Shown here: positions 1-11,611 of the stretch, piece by piece
Position numbering within the stretch: the stretch's first letter is position 1
Layout: every line of letters begins with the position of its first letter
NCBI RefSeq assembly: GCF_901709675.1
Contig: NC_051092.1
Location: forward strand, 5,832,491 to 5,896,490
Direction of reading: 5' to 3'
Origin: Syngnathus acus
Lineage: Eukaryota > Chordata > Actinopteri > Syngnathiformes > Syngnathidae
DNA: 64,000 nucleotides
Notes under the pieces: model-generated
The model's input: the letters and a program-made list of their open reading frames with translations, nothing else
The model's database searches: none
What the model was told of the DNA's origin: nothing
Made by a program: the position numbers and the translations under genes

Positions 1-1233
1 AAGTTCTTCTTATTAATCGACAGCATGTATACAGAGTTAATCATTCTAGACAGAGTCATTACGCCCTGCTGCACATCTCTGGTCTCTGTCCAGCAGAAAA
101 TCTTGGAGACATGGAGGGTTGTCTTTTTCCAGGAAACACAGAGCTCCCAAATGGACCGCGATGACTTAAATCTGTCTGAGCTTCTAGTTGAATGGCAGAA
201 TCAGATAATACAAGAAACGCAAGAGGATTCGTCTCAGGAAATAATTCCGCATTGGCCATCGATTGGGCAATCATTAGAGATTCCTTCCGAGACGTTCACT
301 CTCACCAGCTGGGACATTGAGCGGCTTGAAGATAATGACACAGAGTGTTTCAGTGTTCCTATTAAGTGTCTCCTCATCCCAGAAGGACATACAATGCAGG
401 GCCCAAAAAAAAATGCTGCTGTATTGACGACACATGAGGACGCGATGTTGAATTCGCAGCTTTCGGAGAACAGCCAATCACGTGTTCACGCCGCAGACCG
501 CCAAATAGCAGATCTTACAGATACCAAGGGAGAAGTCCAGAACTGTGGCATCACGCACGATGACGACGTATGTGTAGATTTGATTCATAAGCACATCACA
601 CCATTGGAGAAACCGTGGGAAATCTTTCCTCCACCGAATGGCGTTTCACCCTCAAGTGTATCCGAGGAATCCATGCCAATGCAGTCCCCAGCAACAGAAC
701 TGTCTCGTGATCAGGATCGAAACGGTCATGTGGACATACCTAGTACCCGACTTCCCATGACTAGCCCACAACCTGAGGATTTGCAAAACAGCAAAAGCGA
801 CCATTACTCCTTACCACCGTATCAAAAAGCGCTCTCATCGGACACAGCAAATAGTCACACTGCTCCTCAAGACAAACAGACTATAAACGAGATTGTGAAC
901 ACGCAACAAGAGCCCGTTGAGAGACAGTCAAAGAGAAAACGGGAGTGGACGCAAGAAGCGCAAACGGCAATTGCGGTGGAGGAAGGTGAGGCTCAGCTCA
1001 ATGGAAGCCCCCCGTCGTGGCTGTTTGACGCTGAGAGGGCTTCTGGCACTGTTGTAGACAGCTTTTATGTTCAAACGGAAAGAAGACCAACTCTCACTGT
1101 TCACGCTGACGGAGAGCCATTCTCGTACACTTACGTGGTGTCTGAGCAGAATCTTCAGGACTTCAGCAAGTTTCAAGTCGCAAAATCTCTGCTGTCGTGG
1201 GCTATCAAATATCTTGTTCCAAAAAGAAAATGA
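1..1233 (+). CDS. acd: acd (TPP1 shelterin subunit), 3' part, cut by the left window edge
   Basis: ACD/TPP1 tethers POT1 to TIN2 in shelterin at chromosome ends and recruits telomerase; it acts in the nucleus. The frame is open from base 1, so the Met at 25 is internal, not the start. In order: the first ~12 codons resemble the last strand of the TPP1 OB fold (KFFLLIDSMYTEL against EFYLQVDRFSLLP in human ACD, from memory). Next come VQQKILE and LNLSELLVEW, matching the POT1-binding region. A long Ser/Thr/Gln-rich disordered linker with a basic KRKREW patch follows. Last is a C-terminal block, DGEPFSYTYV then LLSWAIKYLV, that matches the TIN2-binding tail of ACD. The stop is at 1231-1233. Everything from the end of the OB fold to the stop lies in one exon, whereas human ACD is split into many. 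The OB-fold TEL patch lies outside the window. The identification rests on remembered motif alignment; the middle is too divergent to help. Confidence 0.8.
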   Translation, partial: KFFLLIDSMYTELIILDRVITPCCTSLVSVQQKILETWRVVFFQETQSSQMDRDDLNLSELLVEWQNQIIQETQEDSSQEIIPHWPSIGQSLEIPSETFTLTSWDIERLEDNDTECFSVPIKCLLIPEGHTMQGPKKNAAVLTTHEDAMLNSQLSENSQSRVHAADRQIADLTDTKGEVQNCGITHDDDVCVDLIHKHITPLEKPWEIFPPPNGVSPSSVSEESMPMQSPATELSRDQDRNGHVDIPSTRLPMTSPQPEDLQNSKSDHYSLPPYQKALSSDTANSHTAPQDKQTINEIVNTQQEPVERQSKRKREWTQEAQTAIAVEEGEAQLNGSPPSWLFDAERASGTVVDSFYVQTERRPTLTVHADGEPFSYTYVVSEQNLQDFSKFQVAKSLLSWAIKYLVPKRK

Positions 1234-1511
1234 TGCATCTATAAAATCTCTGACTGGACTGGACCCCAGCTAATTTAAATGTCACTTTGTTATCATGGTG
1301 ACTATTTTCATTCAATTTCAGGCTCTTAAAAGTTTTGATATTTTACTTAACGATGGTTGTTAATTTTACATGTATTTACAGATCTTTACAGTAAAGTAGT
1401 TTTTAACATTTAAGATACACTGTGTTGGGGGGGGGGGGCTTATATCAATTTTGTTTTTGACATATCAAATTTTTTTTTCAAACGCATAGTTAATGCTGCT
1501 TAATTAGAAGA

Positions 1512-1517
1512 AATAAA
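1512..1517 (+). terminator. acd: Candidate acd polyadenylation signal AATAAA
   Basis: This is a canonical AATAAA 279 bases after the acd stop codon, followed by AT-rich sequence. It is the first such hexamer downstream on the coding strand. Use of the site is inferred. Confidence 0.45.
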
Positions 1518-1550
1518 ATATTCTTAAAAACATGCCAGTACTTGTTTTAT

Positions 1551-1612
1551 CCGATTTCCTCCCACATTCCATAAACATGTATGGTGGTTAATTAAAGACT
1601 AAATTGTCTGTG
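1551..1612 (+). mobile_element. SINE fragment (central body)
   Basis: The segment carries the TTTCCTCCCACATTCC block followed by an ATGTATGGTGGTTAATT-like stretch. The same body appears in the fuller SINE copies at 38.5 kb and 60.4-61.3 kb. Head and tail are missing. Confidence 0.5.
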
Positions 1613-1737
1613 AAATAATGTAGGTGAACTTATGGCAAATTTGTTAGTTGAGTAAACATAGACAGACAAAACTGTTGGGAGGCTACTTAATGAAACCGAT
1701 AGTGGTCACAGAAATAACTTAATTCTAATGAAAGTAG

Positions 1738-1740
<3 letters not shown>

Positions 1741-1803
<63 letters not shown>
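1741..1803. repeat. (TA)n microsatellite
   Basis: About 31 uninterrupted AT dinucleotides. Confidence 0.95.
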
Positions 1804-1804
<1 letters not shown>

Positions 1805-3143
1805 CAGGTCAAAGCAATCGATAAAAAAATGTAACAACGTGATACTATTGGAAAGTCAGGATTATTATTCTATTCTTCAACATGTCCAGCAGGTGTCGCT
1901 TATGTTCCGATTCACTGCACGTCAGAACGCAAACAGCAGGCAGTCTTGTCTCGACAGACTGGATAGGGATGAAGTGTCCTTCTGTTCATATTCACACCAA
2001 CAACAACCACAACAAAACAGAACAACAGCAAACATAAAAGCAAAAATGGCAGAGCCCTGAATGAATCCCCCACCATGACAGTGTTGATATGGGTTTCCTA
2101 TTGATATGGCCCAATATCAACCATCTGTTATGGCACCCTTCGAGCCACCAACCAGGATCTGCAAGTCAGCCCATGCTGGGTAACCATTACATCACCCTGC
2201 CGCCCATGTCTGGACTATGAATTATTTTATTACAGAATATTGTTATTGTTGAAAATGCTACAGCCTATTAAAAATATACACTTTTGAAAAACACATCAGA
2301 CAATTTAGTAATAGTTGCAACTGAGCATCAGTACATAGCAAGTCCTAATATCTTCTGCACAATGCAGAGTGTGGAAGTTCCACCAGTCAGTGTGCATGCC
2401 GTCTTGTGTACTTACTTGCATGTTAGTATTATTTCCTATGCTACATTGAATCATCATCTGCTGAGACACAAACAGAGTACATTCTGAGTTTGTAGGTTTA
2501 TTCGCTGAAGTCTTCCAACAGCCAATGTAAGCAGGAGCCAGCTGTGAGCACTTGTAAAGTTGTTATAATACTCCTTTGACCTATAAACAGGAAAAATCCT
2601 AGTATAAGGCTTCTATGACAAAATACACTTTTCAATTTGTCCTTGTAAGGCAATTGGGCCCAGGGCCTGACTGTAGCCTACGAATGAGAATGAAAAATAT
2701 CACAATCTGTTTCCTCCAGCTTTGATAAAAGCAGTCAATGTGCAGACGAGTCTATTACTTATTACGATGATAATGTAACTGGAACATTATCGTTGCTGTA
2801 GCTCTATCTGTACTTCTCCACTCGTGTGTTATGCTAGCTGCCAACACTGTAATGCAATTAAAGGATTTCCAACTTGTTCCAAGAAATGACAAATTACGTT
2901 TTTGATGTGCACAAGTGACACAATGACGTTAAAATTTGGAGTCATTCAATTATAATTTGAGAAATGTACCAAACAACTAAAAAACAAACAAGTAATGGTA
3001 GGAACAGGCAAAATCTGGGGAACAATGGGAAATTTGATAACGCTCTTTAATTTCATTAGTTAGTAAGACTCGGGTTTTTTTTCCCTGCGTCCATGTGACC
3101 AGTATACATTATATTTGCAATATAGTTAGACAATTTTGCTCAA

Positions 3144-3229
3144 TGGATGGATGGATGGATGGATGGATGGATGGGTGGGTGGTTGGATGGATGGATGGAT
3201 GGATGGATGGACGGACGGACGGATGGATA
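3144..3229. repeat. (TGGA)n microsatellite
   Basis: This is a tetranucleotide array of GGAT units with GGGT and GGAC variants. The same unit forms the 3' tail of the SINE family in this window, so the array may be an expanded SINE tail, although no SINE body is visible next to it. Confidence 0.9.
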
Positions 3230-3329
3230 GCATTCGTTTCGTCCACGTTTTTGTCTGAGTGAACCCACAGCAAGTCCTAGAAAAAAAAAAGTCTGCGGTG
3301 TTTGCTTGTTCTTTCTGTGCGAGCAAGAC

Positions 3330-3728
3330 TCAGCGTCAGGGGTGGACGTGAAATTTCAAACAGCACATCAGTGCGTTTATGTATTGGGTGGCCGGAAATT
3401 TTTCCAAATAAACACAGCTTGATTCAACTTGGGTGGGCAGACTTATCAAGCGACTAATTCTATAAACAGATGAGGAAATAAAGCGGCACCTGATTGGTCG
3501 TGGAGCCAAGTGGGGGTGGGGGGGCACATTCGCTGCAATGAAATTTTAATTAATGTGGGTGGGCTAAAACGGCACCGACGGTTTAGGGTGGACAATTTAT
3601 TTTCCGGCGCAAAATCAACATAAACGGAGCAAAAGTACAACAGTGATTAACATTTATTTAGTAGAGCACATGAGTCAGAAGCGCACTTCTCCTCCGGGGC
3701 TCACTCCAGAGTGCTCGAACTTTGCGTC
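3330..3728 (+). promoter_or_regulatory. foxl1: Putative foxl1 proximal promoter and 5' UTR
   Basis: This is the sequence directly upstream of foxl1. It holds an inverted CCAAT box (CTGATTGGTCG, core ATTGG at 3492-3496) and becomes CpG-richer toward the start codon. No convincing TATA box was found at a fixed distance. The transcription start is unknown. Confidence 0.4.
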
Positions 3729-4691
3729 ATGACGCTCTACCGCGGATGTATGGCGAGATTCGGCGTGCCAGCCTCCGCACTGAACTTCTCCGCACCTCCG
3801 CTCATCTACTTGTACAGAGGAGACAACGATGGGGTGGTCCCCGCCGCTTTGAGCGTCGTGTCCGCCCGCCAGGAACCCCCCCAGAAGCCCCCTTACAGTT
3901 ACATCGCCCTGATCGCCATGGCAATCAAGAGCACGCCGGAGCAGCGCGCCACGCTGAGCGGCATCTACCAATTCATCATGGACCGATTCCCATTTTACCA
4001 CGATAACAAGCAGGGCTGGCAGAACTCCATCCGCCACAACCTCTCACTTAACGACTGCTTCGTCAAGGTGCCCAGGGAGAAGGGTCGACCCGGCAAAGGC
4101 AGCTACTGGACGCTGGATACCAAATACACCAACATGTTTGAGAATGGCAATTACCGGCGGAGGAAGAGGAAGGTGAAGAGTCAACAGGAGCGCGCTAAAG
4201 GTTCCTCGTCAGCCTCCGTAAGGGACCATTCCAGCTCATCTTCCTTGGTGGTGGAGATGACGCTGAGGCAGGACGCTGAGAGAATCGAGACCCAACCGGA
4301 CTCAATTCAACAGCAAAGCCGCAGAAAAAAAGGATGTCACGCCGTGAAGCAAAACAGGAGGAAGGTGGACCAGAGGTACATTTCACCGCGGACGCAGGGC
4401 GCACCAAGACTCAGCTTGCAAATTCCCGGTGACAACAACTCCACTTCTCTTCTTGCACATTTGGCTCCAAAATCAGGCGTTCCCAGCAAGGACAAATGCA
4501 CGGCGTTCAGCATTGAGAGCATCCTTGCAAAGCGTGAAGGTGACCTGGGCTCGCAGCGCCAACGTACTGGTGTCGGTCCAAACATGGTTTTGGAAACTCG
4601 ACAGCATCACTTCTACCAAATGGGATTTCCATTTTGCTCTTATTTGTCACTCTCTTGTCCAGATCAAATTCTGCCTTACAAATCTGAATAA
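3729..4691 (+). CDS. foxl1: foxl1, forkhead box L1 transcription factor (single exon, complete)
   Basis: Foxl1 is a winged-helix transcription factor of gut and other mesenchyme. The 320-residue protein has a short N-terminal block ending LIYLYRG (compare MLYLYGP in human FOXL1). A full forkhead domain spans about residues 53-144, with [14 protein letters not shown], the recognition helix [15 protein letters not shown] and the wing [11 protein letters not shown], then a basic RRRKRK end. The low-complexity linker carries a Ser/His/Lys-rich stretch. The C-terminus keeps two FOXL1 signatures: AFSIESILA and [12 protein letters not shown] (human FSIDSILA and FYQLGIPFLSYF, from memory). These separate it from FoxC, FoxF and FoxQ. 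The gene is intronless, as FOXL1 is elsewhere. I chose ATG 3729; the in-frame GTG at 3711 is not a eukaryotic start, and the Met at 3750 is a possible alternative. The forkhead region shows no break. Confidence 0.96.
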   Translation: MTLYRGCMARFGVPASALNFSAPPLIYLYRGDNDGVVPAALSVVSARQEPPQKPPYSYIALIAMAIKSTPEQRATLSGIYQFIMDRFPFYHDNKQGWQNSIRHNLSLNDCFVKVPREKGRPGKGSYWTLDTKYTNMFENGNYRRRKRKVKSQQERAKGSSSASVRDHSSSSSLVVEMTLRQDAERIETQPDSIQQQSRRKKGCHAVKQNRRKVDQRYISPRTQGAPRLSLQIPGDNNSTSLLAHLAPKSGVPSKDKCTAFSIESILAKREGDLGSQRQRTGVGPNMVLETRQHHFYQMGFPFCSYLSLSCPDQILPYKSE

Positions 4692-4718
4692 TGATTTATA
4701 ATATTATTGATTCAAACC

Positions 4719-4993
4719 GTGATTCTCAACTTTTTTTGGGAGGGGTGGGGGCTTAGATTTCAAGGCACACCATCAAACTAGTGTCACAAAAATGAAAACA
4801 AGGATTTATTATGTGCATTCTGCCATCTAGTGGAAAAGCAGTTATTGTAGTCTGCCTGTCACCGCAATAGACAGGTTGGACAAAGAAATGATGAAATAAT
4901 TCTGAGCTAACCTTTGGAGCAATAAAAGGAACTTTCATGCATCGGAAGATCTTTCATGGCACACTGCCACAACACACTAGTTGGGAATCACTG
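4719..4993. mobile_element. hAT-like MITE downstream of foxl1
   Basis: The ends form inverted repeats: GTGATTCTCAAC at the left and GTTGGGAATCAC at the right. The interior carries the GGCACACCAT and GCCATCTAGTGG blocks typical of small hAT-derived elements. It starts about 28 bases after the foxl1 stop, so it probably lies in the 3' UTR, and it carries an AATAAA at 4921-4926 on the foxl1 strand. No clear 8-bp target duplication was found. Confidence 0.55.
4921..4926 (+). terminator. foxl1: Candidate foxl1 polyadenylation signal inside a MITE
   Basis: This AATAAA lies 230 bases after the foxl1 stop, inside the hAT-like element. It is the first hexamer downstream. Use is inferred; another AATAAA-like site lies near 5309. 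Confidence 0.35.
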
Positions 4994-5052
4994 TATTATG
5001 CAAATTCTATGCAAATGCAGACCAGATTATTTTCAAATGCAAACTTTCAATC

Positions 5053-5100
5053 TCGCGACCCTTGTGAGGATAAACGGTTCAGATAATGGATGGATGGACA
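5053..5100 (+). mobile_element. SINE 3' tail fragment
   Basis: The GCGACCCTTGTGAGGATAA block runs into GGATGGATGGA. This is the tail end of the teleost SINE family seen elsewhere in the window. Only the tail remains. Confidence 0.5.
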
Positions 5101-8100
5101 TTCTTCTACTACATGGCTCAGTCCGTTTAGAAGCCTCTCATATAATGTTTTCTCTTCTGAAATAAGATAACATGTTCCAAAGTATAATGTACCATATATT
5201 TGACATAGCTATTTCTACATTTTGTGTATCGTCTTTTGTAATCCTGCAAGTAAGATTTTAATCCATGCATGACCGTTTATTTTCATCTGCTGTGAATTCA
5301 TTGTGTAAAATAAATTTTAAAAGAAGACCACTAAATTGAATAGCTTGATTTTGGTCCATTCTTTGATTTGCAGAGTTTCAGAAGTATCGATAAACCTGGC
5401 CACTTTGTAATTGTGGAAAACTATCCAAATTAGGATATGATGTGTTTAAGGTTCAGAATAAAAGTTAAAACTGAATTTTGATTCAATTGATAGTATCATT
5501 ATGGTTATTATGAAGTACAATTTATTGAAATTCCACAGCATGTGATAAATGTACTTTAACTTCCGCTGTATTTACAACACCCGCATGAAATCAGTCCAGT
5601 CAGCTGACAGCATCGTTTGCCTGTCTAAATATAATTTTACAGCTCGGACACCCAGTGGCCTGAGAAAGCTTGGCCCTGCAGGGCTGTGCAAATCAGGAAT
5701 GTTTGTTGAAATAAATAAATTTGAAAATGACCAACTCATAGTTAGACGCATTTCCTGTTTATACTATTGTTTCTTTTTCTGTGTGTGTGTGTTCTGTAAA
5801 CAAAACATGCTAAAATGTCAGAGGGGAAAGAATGGAGAAACAGATATTTATAGAAATAGAGCAGAAAAATCATTGTGTTCATTTCTTTGCTCTTTGTGTA
5901 CATTAGTAATTCAACAAATCATTCATCCATCTGCATTTTTGTCTTCTCTGAAGTGCTGTATCAAGAAAGGGACTCATAAATGCTACTGTTATCTGATGGT
6001 GAGTGTTTGTATTGTAAAAGATCTTCATGAGATGTTACACTGGCAAAAAAAAAAAAAACATATCGTCTTGTTTGAGATACCATAAGAAAACAAATGTGTC
6101 TAACGGGTAAGCTTTGGCTACAACACTTTTTCATTTATTTGCATTGTTTGCTTGCTTGACCTTTTGGTATTCATCAATTCTTAAATAATTTTTTCAAGGC
6201 ATCTCTCTGAGTGGTTATGAAAATATAGAATTGTTTGTATGGTTTCATAGTTATTTTTTGTTTAAGATGAGGATCAGACAAACGTTTTTGATAAATTATT
6301 GCAAGCATTTTTGATATTCCAAAGAGTTCACATACTTTTTCCTCGCACTCTGCAATAGCTCATCGAAAATATCACCAACTTTAAAAACATGCTGATCTAT
6401 TTGATCACTATATCTTTTCATTTGACATAAACAGGTAAGACAAACAAGTGAGTGAACATCATTAATTGCTAATCAAACAACAGAATTGTTGTTTCTCCTC
6501 GATACAGAGTCAACATGTGCAAATTGGGAGTAACCTAAAAACAAATTCTCAGCCAATCATGTTTCATTATGGCACACAGACTGCTGTGATCACAAGTGAA
6601 ATCTATTTTTTAATGACCAATGAGAAATATGGGTCATGCAACAGAAGCTGACACATTAATTAATTTCGACAAAAAGAACCTTATAATAATAGACCTTATA
6701 ATAATAAACCTTATAATAAAGAAAGGGGGAGCTTGCTGTAAGGGGGATTTCTGATGATGCACCCAGCTTCTTTGTTTGTTGCTATCCTTAAAGTAAAAAT
6801 CATATTTTTATATTTTGGTCTACAGACGGTGGTAATGCACAGACCAAGTCATTGCATATTGCATCACAAAACGGCTGCCATATTGGTTATCATTGTGGGA
6901 AACCTTTTTAATATCATGCAACATAAGCACTATGGTTCTAATATTGTCATTAAACATGAGAGATCATTTCACCATCTTGGACATGGGTGTAAAATTCAAG
7001 ACCAAAGTTCTTGAGCAGGGGTTGCACCACGGCATGTTGAGAATATTAAGAGGACTACGCTGGAATACAGATAAAGGCCAAAACCGATTGACCGCTACTC
7101 GAGACCACTTCATGAAAGAAAGGAGGAGGAACAGAGTCATAAGGGGAGTTGGATGGATTAGTCTGGCGAGCTACATCCTCTAAAAACCTTCAAAAGAATT
7201 TACGGACAGAAAGATCAAATGTGGCGTTTGAAACGAGAACCCAAGCTGTCGCAACCTTATCAATAGCAGAAACAATTGCAGGAAAGCTGACAACGCATCT
7301 TCTAAAAGGGAATTGTGTTCATCATAATAAGAAACCTGTTGTGATTTAAATATCTTAATACCAAGGCTGTAATTGTTTGCATCGGTCAATTGGATAGCAT
7401 TAATGCAGTCAGTTTTAGAATCCATTGCTAACATGAAATCCGTGTGAGAAGTTTATTAAGACGAAATATTTACCCTGAAATGTGAAAATATTTGATTTTG
7501 TGTCAAACGTTTACTCTGATAAATGTTTAATGAATACTTATGTTTGTGTATGTGAGCGTGTGTGTTTGTATGAACACTGCTAAAGGGACAGCAGGATTAC
7601 CATCCCACGACTGGGACCACCCTGACGTTTAATCCAACGACGAGGCGGAGCTTCGTCACTAAGGGCCACCACCCCCTCTGTACACACATATGTAAACATG
7701 CTCACGACCTCACTGCATCTTGAGCAGTAAGCTAAAACAAACTACCTAAGATTTATATTGTACAGCTGCTCTTGTACAATTCGAACATGTTTGCTGACTG
7801 TGTTAATGTTAGAGGGACACCGAATGTATCCGTTTTGTTGAAAAAGTACAGCGGGTGTGTCACGGTGTCACCGAGCACTGTAATTAATGAACCTTCAGGA
7901 AAGGGATTAAATATATTTTTTGCTTTTTGCGTGGCTGAACAATGACAATGACAAAGGTGTTAAAGTCAATTAAAAAAAGAATCCAATTCAGGTTTGATTA
8001 ATGTCAAATTATAAATTGTGGAAAGACATCGAATGACCACCTTGATTTTCAGTCCAAAAAGTTGTGTATGTGCCATTGTTTTGCAACTAAATGAACAAAA

Positions 8101-8703
8101 GTATTAAAATTCACCTCTTTTTATTCAACATTACTGATTAATATAGTAAATTTAAATTAAAAAAAATTGTTAAGTACATTATCATGTAGATATCAACTGC
8201 CTTTGTGGTCTTTTTCAGGGTTAGCAACATTAAAAACGACTTTGAAACAAAAAGCAAGTAAAAGAGGAGAGTAAAACATTTAAAGTGAAGCTAATAAAAA
8301 TGCATTCAGAAGAGATTATTAAAGGGGTCATTCATGAGAATACAGTCATGTTTTCAGCCCTGAATTGAATTAATTGGGTCAGTTTGAGAAGACTTTCATT
8401 ATTCAGGAAGTTTCTAACTATCATTTTGGAACAAAGAAATTTTGAACGTGAATACAGTAAAAAAAATACATCATGCTTTTTAGATAAACGTGGATGATAT
8501 AAAAAACAGGAGTAGTGAAGTCATGATTCAGTCACATGGCAGTTCCAGAAGATGACACATAAAGTCCCAAAAAATTCTTATGCAAAGATATTGATTAAAG
8601 ACATTATCAGGATGTCATTTCATTATTTTTTTTTTAAAACACCACATGATTTTTTTTTAAATTCAGACATCTACTTGGATGAGCATGAATATGCCAATAC
8701 ATA

Positions 8704-8840
8704 TGACGTGGTTGTCCCTTGTGCAAAGGTCTGGTATTAATTAGATGGAGGAGGTTGTTCACGCTGTGACATTGCAAACTGGCTTGTTACAGAATGGCCA
8801 ATCAGAGTGCAGTCAATGTGACCGCTGTTTATTTATACGC
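8704..8840 (+). promoter_or_regulatory. Promoter-like module (CRE-like, CCAAT, TATA-like) with no gene assigned
   Basis: A TGACGTGG CRE/ATF-like site (8704-8711), a GGCCAATCAG CCAAT box (8796-8805) and a TTTATTTATACGC TATA-like element (8828-8840) follow each other in core-promoter order on the plus strand. No recognisable coding exon follows. The 85-codon ORF beginning at 8794 starts upstream of the TATA-like box and resembles nothing I know. It may be the start of a non-coding transcript or chance. Confidence 0.3.
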
Positions 8841-10486
8841 GGCACTGAGTGCAGGCAGCTCCAACTACAACGCAAACACTGAAACACTCCAGCACATTGT
8901 ACAGCTACAGAGGCTCCTCATCAACACCTCACTTCTATTGACACGACCATATACAAGCGCTCACAGTCACACCTATGCACTCGGAGAAACGCTTTTGGTG
9001 TGCAGTATTTTTTTAAGCTGGTTCTCTTTGCTCAGCCTGACATGGTTTTGATTTTTCTGCTAACCACACAACTCTCATTAGAGTCATGGCTTCATTATGA
9101 TAATTGGATAAGTTTCAATGTTTCTCATAGAAAACATCAAGGTTATTGTAACTGATACATTCTCAACTCAGGTAAAAGATACCATGGTAAGACATCTCAG
9201 AATGCAGTTGAGTGAGTGACTATGGTATCCACTTGGTTGTTTTCTCTCACTGGGCATGGTTCTTATGAGATATTCAAGAGTTTGGCAACACGTCATGTAT
9301 GAAAGGTGCTTGTTTGGATTCAGAAATCACTTCCTTCGAAATCCATGAACAACTGATGTATCTATATCCCCTTTCTGTCATTGTGTCGATATTAGGTAGG
9401 CACAACCAAATCCCATTTTTAGTTTTGAAGTCTATCTATCTATCCGTCCATCCATCCTGAACTGATCGCCTCAAAACACACACAAAACCTCAACAAAAAT
9501 ACATTTATTACAGCATCTTGATTTCACATCGACTTGTCCATGCATAAAAAAAACAAAAAAAACATTCAACAACAAAACAATATGCGCATCTGAACGAATT
9601 TCTGAAAACTCAGGAGCTGCAACTGTCGGTCAACTGAAATATCAACATTGTATTCTTTGCTATGAGGTTAAATTATAAATTTAATTCCTTACTTATTTTG
9701 ATTAATTCCTCCCTGTCTGTGAAAACATTTTGCAGTGCTACAAGTGGCAGCACCGATTTGTAAATTCAGGGGGAACTGGCTGGATACTGGAAGCAACTAT
9801 CAAAAGCAAAGGCAAGAGTATCATGTACTGTACATATAAAGACTACATCATACAAATAAATGCTTCAAACGCCATATCAACACGAGTATTGTGATCAGCA
9901 GCAAAATAGGTGTAAAATAAAGAAAAATTGAAGCTGCCATAGTGAGGTCAACCTTACACACGCACGCACGCACACACAAACTAACATCAGGTTTCCCAAT
10001 TAATATCCTGGTAGCAACATTGGAGCACACACAGTAAGTGACAGTTGAAAATAAACTCATAAAAACAGTGCAATCTGGCAAAGATGAAGGGCATTCTGTA
10101 TGTGCAACATCATGGAAGGGGACATTTACTAATTCATACATAAATATTTGAAATGAGAACGGATAACATAGGTGGGTTCAACTACAGAGTGACAGACATT
10201 CATATTCCTCATGGATCACAACCACTACATATGTTTGTCCGCCTACAAATATACTGTAGACGAGTAATTCACGGAACGTTGAGCTTGATAAAGCCTGACA
10301 ATATGCCCACAATTTGCTCAATCAAATGATTTGCAACACTCAACTGTAACAAGCATTTAAAAGCGCTTATTGTGCTGCCATCTAGAAAAACACTACTGGA
10401 GGAAGTTTAGTTGGTCGCGCTTCTTAAATCAGCACTGATCAAGACTCGTTTGGAAGGTTAAGGCACAAATAAAAATATATACATAG

Positions 10487-10800
10487 TAGGGCTGCTCGAT
10501 TAGGGGTTAAAATCCTAATCACAATTATTTTGTTCAATATTGAAATCACGATTATTTACATGATTACGTTTTTGAAATTGGTATTTATTGAACATTTAAA
10601 AAAAACACAAATTAGTTCAAGGTTCAGTTCAAATGTTTTGAAAAGAACTTGTTCCGTTCATAGTTCATAATTGAAATTTTATTAGCTAACTTCATGGTTC
10701 CAAAAATGAAAACTTATTTTACTTGACACCTCTGCACTTTAATGCAAAATAAAATTTTATCCGACTAATCGATGGAACGATAATCGATTCGAAAAACAGT
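10487..10800. mobile_element. AT-rich hAT-like element
   Basis: It begins AGGGCTGCTCGATTAG and ends with CGACTAATCGATGG and GATAATCGATTCG, the 'Gctcgatta...taatcga' type of terminus common in small fish hAT-like elements. The inner segment 10610-10713 is homologous, in inverse orientation, to 37139-37240. Boundaries are approximate. Confidence 0.5.
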
Positions 10801-11611
10801 GACAGCGCGACTCAAGACCCATATATATTTATTGAGCAATACTATGAAATATTTGCTTGAAACAATTCTGGATGATAATTGACCAACCTCGGCACCCGCA
10901 ACCCAAAAACTCCTGAATCGTAACAACGATCGATGACGGTGCACTTCAATTGTGACGATGACAGTGCAGTTTAACTCAGCAAGTAATTGCAAACTACGGT
11001 AATTGTTGAAATGGTCAGACCTCACTTATATAGACAATTAGACATTGCGTAACAGCTAGATCATGGAACTGAACAGTCTTTATGCTATCTCCCGCTGGCC
11101 ATAGAGCTCTGATTTAATTAATTAATCAGGCTTATCAATGTAAATGTTCCTTTTTCTATGATTGGAATGATTAATTTTTTGCCCAAACCTTCCTCTATTT
11201 TAAATGCTACTCTAAAAATTGGAATTTGTTTTGGTCAATGTACGGTGTTATGGAGCGCTCATGAGGGTTGGGAAAGATATTCAGTCATTTGGTAGTGGCA
11301 GATGAAACCAGTTACAAGAGGTTATTGCATTGTATACTGTACAGTTGCAACACAGAGGCAGATAGGATTTTTCAGGTTACACACAGTTGCTATACGGTAA
11401 ATATTTTCAATATTACAGCCGATGATGACGTATTATTGCTGATGTAGGGTGTGTTCAGAATAGCACACTCAAAACGGACGGATAAGCTTTGCTACAGCTA
11501 TGATACAGTTCACTACAGTAATGTGTTTTCCATTCCACTTGACACTCGTTAGGCGTGGCTTACGTGAAGCGAAGACCGGAGACTTTGAAATTCGGCACGT
11601 CGTCGTGACCC

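Larger units (their letters stand above)
1234..3300. other. acd-foxl1 intergenic region
   Basis: No gene is recognised. It contains the acd 3' UTR, a 12-base G run at 1427-1438, a small SINE fragment near 1551-1612, a (TA)n tract and a GGAT-type microsatellite. ORFs through the (TA)n tract are repeat artefacts. The rest appears to be unique AT-rich sequence. Confidence 0.6.
5101..11611. other. foxl1-kiaa0513 intergenic region
   Basis: No protein-coding gene is recognised in these 6.5 kb. The 60-180 codon ORFs have AT-rich, chance-like composition and no recognisable domain. The region holds a promoter-like module near 8.70-8.84 kb and an AT-rich hAT-like element at 10.49-10.80 kb. The right end probably includes the 3' UTR of kiaa0513, which is transcribed leftward. 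Other parts look like plain unique sequence. Confidence 0.55.

Noticed and set aside
1728-2060. ORF with an Ile-Tyr repeat
   Set aside because: It is produced by the (TA)n microsatellite; no domain follows.
3711-3728. Upstream GTG start extending foxl1 by six codons
   Set aside because: GTG is not a normal eukaryotic start. ATG at 3729 follows directly in frame and gives a family-like N-terminus.
3675-4037. 120-codon ORF antisense to foxl1
   Set aside because: It lies opposite the GC-rich forkhead coding region and is a codon-bias shadow without any domain.
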